Origin: an uncultured Bacteroidales bacterium
GTDB lineage: Bacteria > Bacteroidota > Bacteroidia > Bacteroidales > CAIXZF01
Assembly (NCBI GenBank): GCA_903923925.1
Contig: CAIXZF010000035.1
Span: forward strand, 310,001 to 374,000
Direction of reading: 5' to 3'
Length of the DNA stretch: 64,000 nt
This document shows, in pieces, positions 49,881 through 60,200 of the stretch. The translations under genes were made by a program, and so were the position numbers. The notes beneath the pieces were generated by a model that did not search any database, had not been told where the DNA came from, and saw only the letters and a list, made by a program, of their open reading frames with translations. How positions within the stretch are numbered: position 1 is the first letter of the stretch; the number at the start of each line of letters is the position of its first letter.

Positions 49881-52823
49881 ATGAAAAACAAATATTCTAC
49901 TGTTATTATGCGAAAGTTCCCTCATTGGATAATTTCTGTTTTACTAGCCATATTTTTTACAATAACGGCGAACTCATCTTTTTCTCAGGCCAGGATGAAG
50001 CTCGATACTATTTATGCTTGCCCCGGTGATACTATTAAGGTACCTATTAAAGCAAGCAATTTCCCTAGTGTCGGCTCAATTTCTGCTGTCTACGGTTACA
50101 CCAGCTCGGTTTTGACATATTTGGGATATACATATAAGTCTATGCTGAACACGGGTTTTCTGGTTTTAAATGGGGCAATTCCTGGAACAATTTCAATGGC
50201 CTGGTATTCAACAGCTCCTCTTAACCTTGTTTATGACTCTATTATTACTGTAAGATTTATTTTCAACGGAGGCACTACCAACCTTATTTGGGATATGAAT
50301 ACATGTGAAATTACCAATGTTAGCGGTGTTCCTATTGCATCAAACTTTATTAATGGTTTAGTTTCAGACCTTCCCAATCTGGCTCATATAAATTCTAATC
50401 CTGTAAATGTTATTGATTGTTTAGGTGATACCGTAAGTTTTCATATTACTTCAAGTAATACTACATTTATTCAATGGCAGGTTAGTACAGACAATGGCGT
50501 TACCTGGAATGATATAGCCAACGCTCTTCCGTATTCTGGTGTTTTTACAAATAACCTTACTATTTCTGGAATAACTCTTGCGATGAATAATAACAAATAT
50601 CGTTGCAGAGTAAGAGGGCATTGTCCACCTTCTCAGGTCCCCGATATAATTTCAAATAGCGCAGTGTTAACAGTTAATGGCCCCCCGGCAATATTTGCCG
50701 GAAATGATTTTGGGATTTGTTCAGGACTTAACGCTAATTTGAGTGGTACAGCAACTTCATACTTGTCAATAAACTGGACATCAGCAGGGAGTAGCGGAAC
50801 CTTCACCGGAAATGGCACTTTAACTCCTACATATACTCCAAGCGGGGCGAATATTACAGCAGGATCTGTTGTGTTGTACTTAAATGCAGTTCCACTTGTA
50901 GGATGTGGTGCAAGTAAAGATTCATTAAATCTGACTATTTATCCAATTCCTGTTGCAAATGCAGGGAATGATACAACTATTTGTATAGGTGGACTTGCTT
51001 ATTTACATGCATCGGGAGGAACAGTGTTTTCATGGAATACTATTCCTGTGCAAACATCGCAGGTAGCTGTGGTAAACCCTGTTGATACATCAACATATAC
51101 CTTGACAGTAGGGCAAAGTGGTTGCACTGATACTGATGTTGTTACCGTTAACGTGGTTCCTGTCCCAGTAATATATGCTGGACTTAACGATACAATTTGT
51201 GAAGGCGAAAATGGAACTTTTATTGGAACCGCAATTAATTATTCAACAATAAATTGGTTAACTTCAGGAAATGGAACTTTTTCTGATCCAAACTCTTTGA
51301 GTACGGATTATACTCCAAATGCATCAGATATTTCGGCTGGTCTTGTTGAGATTTACTTTACAGTTGTTCCCAATACTCCTTGCTCAACTATTGTTTCAGA
51401 TACATTGTTGCTTGTAATCAGGCCGTTACCTCACGTTTCTGCAGGTCTTGATAAACAAATTTGCATTGGTGATACTGCTACATTAATTGCAACAGGAGCA
51501 ACAACTTATACGTGGAATACCACACCAGTTCAGACAAATGACACAATAACTGTTATCCCTCAGCTTACAACAACTTATGTATTAACCGGAACTGCTGCTA
51601 TTTGTTCTGCTGTGGATAGCGTTAAAGTTGTTGTTCATATGTTGCCAAACGTTAATGCAGGTAATGATACAACAATTTGTTTCGGAACGAGTGCCACACT
51701 AATGGCCGTTGGAGGAATCTCATACATCTGGAATACAACATCTCCAACCCCTTTTATTACAGTTTCTCCAACTATTACAACCTCATATACTGTAACTGCA
51801 ACGGGACCTTTCAATTGTAAGGCGTCAGATGCTGTAACTGTATTAGTTAATTCTAATTTAACAGCATCAATTTTACCGTTAAATCCTGTTATATGTGCTG
51901 GTGATTCTGTTGAATTAGAAGCAAGTGCGAATCTTCCTGTCAGTTTCACCTGGTCACCTTCTTTGGGCTTATCTGCCACTAATGTACCTGTTGTTATGGC
52001 AAGTCCTTACATGACAACAGATTATGAAGTTCTTGTAAAAGATAACAATCTAAATTGTACAGCAAAAGCAACAGTTACACTTACAGTTAATCAAAACCCA
52101 ATTGTTCAGGTGCATCCATCAGCAATTACAATCTGTGAAGATGATACCATTACCCTTTCAGCATACGGAGCGTTGAATTATTATTGGTCGCCTCCAACTG
52201 CTTTGTCTTCAAATACATTGCCAACTGTAATGGCTAGTCCTATGGATTCAATATCCTATTTAATTATTGGCACTGATGCAAATGGCTGTGTTGATAGTTT
52301 TCAGGTAAATATTAATGTCAACAAGAGACCTCATGTCACTCTGCCGGAAAATACAATAGTTTGTCAGGGAACAAATTATCTTCTTGATGCAGGTGCATAT
52401 CTTGATTCATGTAACTATTTATGGCAGGATGGTTCAACTCAACAATTTTTCTATGCATCTGAGCCCGGTACGTACGCTGTAGTAGTCAGTAAACTTGGTT
52501 GTACAGCTACAGATTCAACAATTATTTATCCATGCTCAGAATTGTTTGTGCCCAATGCATTTTCGCCTAATAACGATGGGATTAATGATGTCTTTTATGT
52601 TATAAACTCAGGCGATGTTATCGCTTTCCATATGGTAATTTATAACAGATGGGGAGAGGTAGTATTCCAAACTTACAATATTAATCAAGGTTGGGATGGA
52701 ACTTATAATGGTGTTAGAAGCCCAGTTGGAGTTTATCATTGGGTTATTGAATATTTAGGTCAGGGGAATGTGCTTCTTGAACAGGAAGGTAAAAAATATG
52801 GCCAGATTACTTTATTCAGGTAA
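49881..52823 (+). CDS. Cohesin-like and Ig-repeat surface protein with T9SS type B sorting domain
   Basis: 980 residues. Signal peptide (ISVLLAIFFTITANSSFSQ); cohesin-like beta domain ~40-165 (YACPGDTIKVPIKASNFPSV ... LNTGFLVLNG ... TTNLIWDMNTCEI); an Ig-like domain with WQVSTDNGVTWNDI that recurs in the 2102-residue giant; then about eight Ig/SprB-like repeats, each with the pattern NAGNDTTIC...Y..W...CTDTDxVTVNV; and a gliding-associated type B C-terminal domain (LFVPNAFSPNNDGINDVFYV ... YNRWGEVVFQ ... WDGTYNGVRSPVGVYHWVI). Such proteins go to the surface by T9SS and often act in gliding or adhesion. Its end overlaps the convergent MATE gene by 12 bases. Confidence 0.85.
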   Translation: MKNKYSTVIMRKFPHWIISVLLAIFFTITANSSFSQARMKLDTIYACPGDTIKVPIKASNFPSVGSISAVYGYTSSVLTYLGYTYKSMLNTGFLVLNGAIPGTISMAWYSTAPLNLVYDSIITVRFIFNGGTTNLIWDMNTCEITNVSGVPIASNFINGLVSDLPNLAHINSNPVNVIDCLGDTVSFHITSSNTTFIQWQVSTDNGVTWNDIANALPYSGVFTNNLTISGITLAMNNNKYRCRVRGHCPPSQVPDIISNSAVLTVNGPPAIFAGNDFGICSGLNANLSGTATSYLSINWTSAGSSGTFTGNGTLTPTYTPSGANITAGSVVLYLNAVPLVGCGASKDSLNLTIYPIPVANAGNDTTICIGGLAYLHASGGTVFSWNTIPVQTSQVAVVNPVDTSTYTLTVGQSGCTDTDVVTVNVVPVPVIYAGLNDTICEGENGTFIGTAINYSTINWLTSGNGTFSDPNSLSTDYTPNASDISAGLVEIYFTVVPNTPCSTIVSDTLLLVIRPLPHVSAGLDKQICIGDTATLIATGATTYTWNTTPVQTNDTITVIPQLTTTYVLTGTAAICSAVDSVKVVVHMLPNVNAGNDTTICFGTSATLMAVGGISYIWNTTSPTPFITVSPTITTSYTVTATGPFNCKASDAVTVLVNSNLTASILPLNPVICAGDSVELEASANLPVSFTWSPSLGLSATNVPVVMASPYMTTDYEVLVKDNNLNCTAKATVTLTVNQNPIVQVHPSAITICEDDTITLSAYGALNYYWSPPTALSSNTLPTVMASPMDSISYLIIGTDANGCVDSFQVNINVNKRPHVTLPENTIVCQGTNYLLDAGAYLDSCNYLWQDGSTQQFFYASEPGTYAVVVSKLGCTATDSTIIYPCSELFVPNAFSPNNDGINDVFYVINSGDVIAFHMVIYNRWGEVVFQTYNINQGWDGTYNGVRSPVGVYHWVIEYLGQGNVLLEQEGKKYGQITLFR

Positions 52824-54173
52824 AACCTCTTCAATTACCGGGTATTTAACAACGACTTTAGATTTCCATTTACCTGTCTTGTAATAAATATAAGAAAAGA
52901 ACATTCCGATTCCCCAGGCAATCGGGATGCCCCACCAAACTCCTGTTATACCAATATGTCTGGACAGAAACCAGCTTATTGGGATCCGAATCAACCACAG
53001 CGCGAACAAAGTAATAAACATGGGTATTAGCGTATCTCCAGCGCCCCGCATTACTGCTCCTACGGTAAACATCCCTGAGAATAATATGTAAAATGAACTA
53101 ACAATTACAAGATATTCATGACCTATAGCAACAATGTTCGGGTCGTTGGTGAACAACCTCATTAAGCTACTGCCAAAGAAATATATCGTGATTGTAACCA
53201 GTACAGAAAATATTGACGTCATCCATAGTGTGGCAGCAAATCCCTTTCGAACTCTTTCTGGTTTATTTGCTCCTAGATTCTGACCTACAAAAGTCGACAA
53301 AGCGGCTGCAAAGTTCATTGCAGGAATAGACGCAAATGAATCAATTCTTCCAGCAACACTAAAGGCAGCAATTGCTTCTGTACCAAATTTATTTACAATA
53401 CCAAATAAAGCAAGCATTCCCATTGCTACAAATGTTTGTTGTAATCCCGATGGCAAACCTATTTTAACAGACTTTTTAAAGATCTCGCTATCGAATTCCA
53501 TGTTTTTTATTGAGAATTTTACGATATCATGTGTTCTGTTAAGGTAAATTATTGCTGTGAAGAAAGCTCCTCCCTGTGAAATAAGAGTAGATATTGCTAC
53601 ACCAGCAATACCCCATTTAAAAACGAGCACAAAAAGTAAATCGAGCCCTATATTCATCAATGTTGAGATCACTAAAAAGACAAGTGGTGTTTTTGAATCC
53701 CCTAAACCACGTAAAATTGCACTGGTTCCATTAAATCCAAAAAAGAAAATACTACCACTCAGGAAGATATTTAAATATAAAACAGCTTGAGGCCTTATAT
53801 CATCTGGCAGGCCTGTTAATTTGAAAATAAAATTACTAAATGCAATACCCAGAATAGAAATAATTATAGAACCAAAAAACAAAAAAATATAAAGTGTGTC
53901 AATTGATTTCTTAACACGTTTCAGATCCCCAGCACCAAAATATTGAGATATTATTATTGTACTTCCCATTGTAATACCAATAATGAAGGATACAAGCATA
54001 AATATAATTGGAAAGGATGCTCCTACAGCTGCTAAAGCCTCTTTGCCAATAAATTGTCCAACAACTATTGCGTTAATTACATTATATAATTGTTGAAAAA
54101 CATTCCCAATAAGCATTGGACCTGCAAACTTGAGGATAACCCTGCCTTCATTACCAAGAGTTAAGTCACGCAT
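52812..54173 (-). CDS. MATE family efflux transporter
   Basis: 453 residues, about 12 membrane helices, with the family's two pseudo-repeats: PMLIGNVFQQLYNVINAIVV with GQFIGKEALAAVGASFPI in the first half, and GLPSGLQQTFVAMGMLAL with GRIDSFASIPAMNFAAALST then FVGQNLGANKPERVRKG in the second. MATE pumps export cationic drugs or metabolites with Na+ or H+. The substrate cannot be assigned. It ends inside the last codons of the convergent cohesin-like gene. Directly upstream lies the terminator of the giant surface-protein gene. Confidence 0.93.
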   Translation of the reverse strand: MRDLTLGNEGRVILKFAGPMLIGNVFQQLYNVINAIVVGQFIGKEALAAVGASFPIIFMLVSFIIGITMGSTIIISQYFGAGDLKRVKKSIDTLYIFLFFGSIIISILGIAFSNFIFKLTGLPDDIRPQAVLYLNIFLSGSIFFFGFNGTSAILRGLGDSKTPLVFLVISTLMNIGLDLLFVLVFKWGIAGVAISTLISQGGAFFTAIIYLNRTHDIVKFSIKNMEFDSEIFKKSVKIGLPSGLQQTFVAMGMLALFGIVNKFGTEAIAAFSVAGRIDSFASIPAMNFAAALSTFVGQNLGANKPERVRKGFAATLWMTSIFSVLVTITIYFFGSSLMRLFTNDPNIVAIGHEYLVIVSSFYILFSGMFTVGAVMRGAGDTLIPMFITLFALWLIRIPISWFLSRHIGITGVWWGIPIAWGIGMFFSYIYYKTGKWKSKVVVKYPVIEEVLPE

Positions 54174-54203
54174 AATATTTTAAAAAGTAGTTTAAATGTA
54201 ATA

Positions 54204-54250
54204 TTATAACAAAAAAGCCCGCTGTTTGTCAGCGGGCTTTTTTGTTATAA
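54204..54250 (-). terminator. Bidirectional-type terminator after the 2102-residue gene
   Basis: A perfect 21-base inverted repeat: TTATAACAAAAAAGCCCGCTG, loop TTTGT, then its complement. GC-rich core with A- and T-runs on both sides, 10 bases after the stop of the giant gene on the minus strand. Confidence 0.93.
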
Positions 54251-54260
54251 TAATTAAATC

Positions 54261-57200
54261 TTATTTAGAAATGCTAAACAGGTGTGTTTTAATCTGTCCG
54301 TTAAGTTCAATCTTCAGGATATAAACACCCTGACTAATCGAACCAGCATCAAATTTAAGATTATGGTTTCCAGCTTCTACATCTGAATTCAAAAGTTCAG
54401 AAATTTCTTCGCCAATAATACTGAAGAGTTTTATATTAACTTTTCCAGATTCAGGTAAAGAATATGACACTGTTGTTGTTGAAGAAACAGGATTAGGATA
54501 GTTAGTAATACTTAATTCAGTATTTTCTGAGGAGATTTTAGGAATAATTAGGTTGGCACCTTTAATTGTAACAGCATTTTCATCAGAAAGAACACTGCTT
54601 CCAACCATTGTAATGGATAGATCATTGTGTGATCCAACATTCATATAAATGTTCAGAAGGCATTCTCCGGCAGAAACAGTTAGCGGATCAAGATCATACC
54701 AGCCAATTCTAAGTTCGTTATCGATCACATTGAAAAGTACTTCTTCTCTATTTGATGAAACGATTTTTGTAATACTAATGCCTGATGGAATTTCAAGTTT
54801 CATTGAAATAGCACCAACTGTAAGATTTTGTTCAGAGATTATTGGCAAAACTACATTGCCATTTGCATTAACAGCTACACTACCTTCACGATTCAGGTTT
54901 ATAGTAGGTTCAGGTTTCATAAATGGTGGAATATAATCACCATTCACATCACTTGCACACAGCGAATGTATGTTAACTACTGGTGATACAACTCCATCAA
55001 TTACAAAGCTTGGTGTTTCAAATAACCAATCACTAATTGGTAAGAAGTTAGAAATCATACCTAAGAAACGCCTTACTGTATTTAGAGCATCATGTGAATT
55101 TACTTTTCCATTTCCTGTAACGTCACCAGCGGTGAGGTACATGCCTGTAAGTTGTTGATTCCCTGTAAAATGTTTTAACATGAGAAGTCCGTCAGCAGCA
55201 TTTCCTCCACCCCAGGCTTTAGTTGTATTCGCAGTAACATGATACGAACCTGTAGAAAGGTCAGAAAAACCATAGTTGCCGTTGGCATCTGTTGTTGTTG
55301 TTGCAACCAAACTGTTAAGGTTGTCAAATAAATTAACAGCAACGTTATTCATTGGTGTTGAACCATCATTGAGGTATGACACAACTCCAGTAATATTATT
55401 CGATGCAATTATTACATTGACTGTTACTGTACTCATACTTGAACAACCATAATAATCTGTAACTACTAATGTATAGGTTGTAGAGAATATTGGTGTTGCA
55501 GTAGGATTCGCAATTGTAGCATCATCTAATCCTGTTGCAGGAGTCCACAAATAAGTGTAAGGAGCTGTTCCACCTGAAACTGAAGAGGTAAGTACTGTTG
55601 ATTCACCTGCACCTATAGCTGCGTTATTCCCTGCACTTACTAAAAGTGATGGATTAATACCTATTGAAGCAGAACCAGACATCATACTTGTACATCCGGC
55701 CAGATCATTAACAGCTACAATAGTATAATTGCCAGCTGCAAAGAAATATCCAAAATTCATAGCTTCACCTGTTCCTGCAACCCCGTTTCCAGTATTTACA
55801 TTATCAAGTTGTACAAAATAAGAAACACCTGTTTCAGAACCACTAAGCATGATTTCAGAACCATTTCCATTTTCACAATAAACTCCACCTCCCATTACTT
55901 CGAAAATTGCAGGTAATGGTGTTACACTGATGCTACCATTTACATAGTTTACATTAAGAACATTGTCATTCAAGTCAACTAACTGACAATTTCCTGGTGT
56001 AAATAAATCCCAGCTAACAACAGAATTGCCAGAAACTCCTGCAAAAATATAGTTAACAAGTAATCCAGTACCTATGTTTGCAGGTGCAATGTTGAAATAA
56101 CCCAGTTTTACTTGGTTATCAAGTACATTGATGCTGAAAAAGCCATTTTGAATTTCAGTATTTAGATCAGAATAACCGATATAACTAACCAAGTTCTGAT
56201 CAAATGTTAATGATAATGAAAGTGAAGCTACATTGGAGAAGTTCTCTACAGATACAGGGATGACAAATTCGCCAGGACAGCTGTTGGCTATGCCAGCAGT
56301 TATTGTAATGGTTGCTGATTCAACTGATAATGATGCGGCATCTGAAGTTGCAAAAGAAGGACAATCTCCAAAAGCAAGACAATGGAACATTTGTCCACTC
56401 ATTGATTGTGAAACATTAAATATGCCTAACACATCTGAGTTGACTCCATTGTAGGTGCCATCGTTTGAAAGGTTGTTCCAGTTTACTCCTCCATCGGTTG
56501 AAACTTGCCATTGTAGGAAATAAGCGTTAGCAGATACTACAGTGAACGAAGCATCATTACCTGAACTAACTGTTACATTTGATGGTGAAGTTAGTGATGG
56601 AAGCCCGATTACTATAATATCCTGAGATGCGGAAGAACCACAAGCCGCTAGATCACCATATGTATAAGAAATTGTGAAATTACCTCCACCGGTTAGTGTT
56701 GGGTAAAATAAATTACCAACTACACCAGGTCCACTGTATACTCCACCTTCTGGTTGACCATTGAGAACAACAGGATTGCCATCAGCACATACAGGTGCCA
56801 ATTGATCCAGAGTTACTAAAGTGTTGGTGGTTACTTCTGCAGTTTGAGTAATTTCACTTGTACAACCACTAATATTTGTGAAAGTATAAGTAATTATGTA
56901 AATGTTAGGCTCTACTGTACCAGGATAGAAATAGTTGTCATATACTCCGATTCCGGTAAAATAGCCACCTTCAGGATATGCAGTAAGTAATATTGGTTCA
57001 GAACCGGTACATACAGTAGGAATAGAAGGGAACTGAAGTTCTGTCAATGGGTTCACTGAAATAGTTTCTGTGATGGATCCGGTACACCCTGATTCATTTG
57101 TATAAGAATATGTAATTTCATGAACACCAATTCCGGCAGATGCTGGGTCAAAAATATTACCAATCATTCCATTTCCTGAGAAAACTCCACCTTCTGGATA

Positions 57201-60200
57201 TCCGTTAACTACGAATGATAGTGATGAAATGCAGGTGTTTTCGGGAAGAGAAGTATTTACAGGTATAGTTGAATTGACGATAACTTCAATACTACTTGTG
57301 CTTGTACAACCATTCTCATTTGTATAAGTATAGGTAATTGTGTAATTCCCGATTCCACTTACAGCAGGATAAAACATATTATCAAAAACGCCTAAACCTG
57401 AGAATGTTCCACCTGATGGATAAGCAACTAATGCTGCTGGTGCAGAACTTTCACATAGAGGACTAACTGGGGAGATTTCAACAACAGGGGCAGGTACTAC
57501 AGTTACAATTCCTGTTATGTTTGAAACACAACCGTATTCATTTGTAAAAGTATAATTGATTGAGTTAGGTCCTTCAAATGTATAATTAGGCCAGAATTCA
57601 TAAATTTCAGAAGAATAGTTGTAATATACACCATCCCCATCAAAAGTTCCTCCGACAGGAGAACCATTTAATTCTATTTGGCTGCCAGTTGCACAAGCAA
57701 ATTCAGGGAGACCAATTATTGATACCTGACTTGTTGGATTAACAGTAATGCTTGATGTTGTAGAAGAAGTACACCCATAGATATCACTATAAACATAAGA
57801 AATTTCATGAGTGCCAATGCCAGCAAGAGCTGGATTGAAATTATAATCACTTTCTGTTATTCCAGCGCCACTGAAGATTCCGCCACTTGGATAAGTGTAC
57901 AGGTTAAGATTAATAATTTCTGAGTTTTCACATACCGATGAAGGAGGGTTGAAAGATAATCCCATCAATTGATTAACAAAAATATACTGAGTTAATTCTG
58001 CAGCACATCCTTCAGGAGAAGTGTAGGTGTAGGTGATTGCAATATATGATCCAGCTTCGGTTTGTGAAGGATCAAAACTGTTTTCAAATACTCCAGAACC
58101 AGAAAATACTCCCCCAGCTGGATTACCATTAAGGGTTAATGGACTTGAATTTTGGCAAATCATTTGAGGAAGATCAAAGCCTATTTCTGGAATTGCATTA
58201 ACTGTAATTTGGGATTCAGTTTGGCTGAAACATCCAAATTCGTTGCTAACTAAATAAGTAATTGTGTAATTACCTGCTCCAACCCAACTTGGGTAGAATA
58301 AGAAATCTGAACCTTCATACTGATTATATACACCAGCGCCATTGAAAACACCACCAGCAGGTTCTCCTGCGAGTAGAATTGGTTCACTGTTAGCACAAAT
58401 TTGCTGAGGCATATTGATACTTAAATTTGCTGGAGCTGGGTTTACTGTTATGCTTCCCAAAATACTTGAAGTACAATTATACTGGTCGGAGAGTGTGTAA
58501 GTAATATCAAATGTACCTGCACCAGAGTTAGACGGGAAGAAGAAATCTTCAATAACACCTGTTCCTGAGAAAGTTCCGCCGCCAGGATAACCAATAAGCT
58601 GAATAGCATCTGAATTGGCACAAACCGATTCTGGAAGATAAATTTCAAGATAGGGTAGATAATTGACGAAAATGAAATGCTGTGATGTATTTGAACAGCC
58701 ATTTTCATCAGTATAACTGTAATCAATTGGATATAAAGAACCTGGTAATACTAATGACGGATCAAATGTATTTCCAACAACTCCGCTTCCAGAAAAAATA
58801 CCACCTTCAGGAGTTCCATTCAGAACAACTGGGTTGGCATTTGCACAGATATTATCAGGTCCACTTATTGAAACAACTGGAAGTCCATAAACAGTAATAT
58901 CTTGAGTTGCTGAGGAAGTACATCCGTATTCATCTGTATAGAAATATGTTACAGGGTAGGTTGCTGGTCCTGCATAAGTAGGATTGAACATCCATGAACT
59001 TTCACCCAGATAAACATAATCGCCTTCAAACCAGCCACCAGCAGGTGATGCAGCTAGTTCAACCGGAGAAGAACCGTGACAAACACCGTTTAAAGGGTTA
59101 AAAGTGATAACTGAAGGGGTTGTAACTGTTAATTCACTTGTTACTGAATTTGTACATCCGGATTCGTTTGTGTATGTGTAGGTAATAGCATGTACACCTG
59201 AACCAGCCTGGCCAGGGTAAAAGAAATTTTCATTAACACCTGCACCACTGTAAACTCCACCTTGTGGATATCCATATAAGGCAACCGGATCTGAGTTTAA
59301 ACAAACAGGAGAATCATAATACAAATTTAATTCTGGAAGTTGAATAACCTGTATTGTTTGTGTAAAAGAACCAGAACAAAATCCTGGAGAACTTGCAGTA
59401 TAAGTAATTTCAGAGAATCCTGTTCCAGCGATTTCAGGATAGAATGTATTTTCAATAACACCAGATCCAGAATAATTACCGCCTTCAGGTAAGCCGCCAG
59501 TTAGCAAAAAAGGACTGGAAGAAATACAAACAGAAGGGAAACTTTCTAATGAAACTTGTGTAAGAGGTAGAATATTTACGATAGCTGAGCCATTCATTGT
59601 TGCAGAACCACAATTATTTGAGGCAGATACAGTATATGTTCCCAAAGCCTGGAATATGCCAAAATTAATTGAACCTCCTGAACCAGATTTGCTAACACCA
59701 GTGGTAGCACCATCAAGAAATAATTCGTAATTAATGTTAGCTTGTGACCCACTTAAACCAATAGCAATTCCTGTTTGGCCAGCACAATAACCACCACCAC
59801 CGATAACATCGAATAATTGAGGTGTAGGCAGAAAACTGGTAGTTGTTGTTGCATTCACTGAAGGGTTTGTACATGCACCTGCTCCGATTGAAACAAGGGT
59901 ATAAGTAGTTGCACTTGCAGGATAAGTCGTAAAAACATAAGGATTTGTAGAAGTGTTTACTGTTACATTTGGGTTTACACCATCGTTGTAAACAATTGAG
60001 TAAGGAGCAACTCCATTTACATGAATTGAAACTTCTGCTGGTTGACCACTACAGATGAATGGTGTACTACTAATTGTACCAGTTGGTAATCCTGCAGTAA
60101 TCCCACCATTAACAAATTGAGCAGGCATAGGATCTCCGGCAAAATTGCTATATTGACAGGCTCCCTGAGATACCAGATCCCATATAAGGGTACTGGTATT

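Noticed and set aside
56596-59575. CRISPR-like array
   Set aside because: The repeat units are ~229 bases, in frame, and encode protein modules of varied sequence; there is no short identical repeat with unique spacers and no cas gene.
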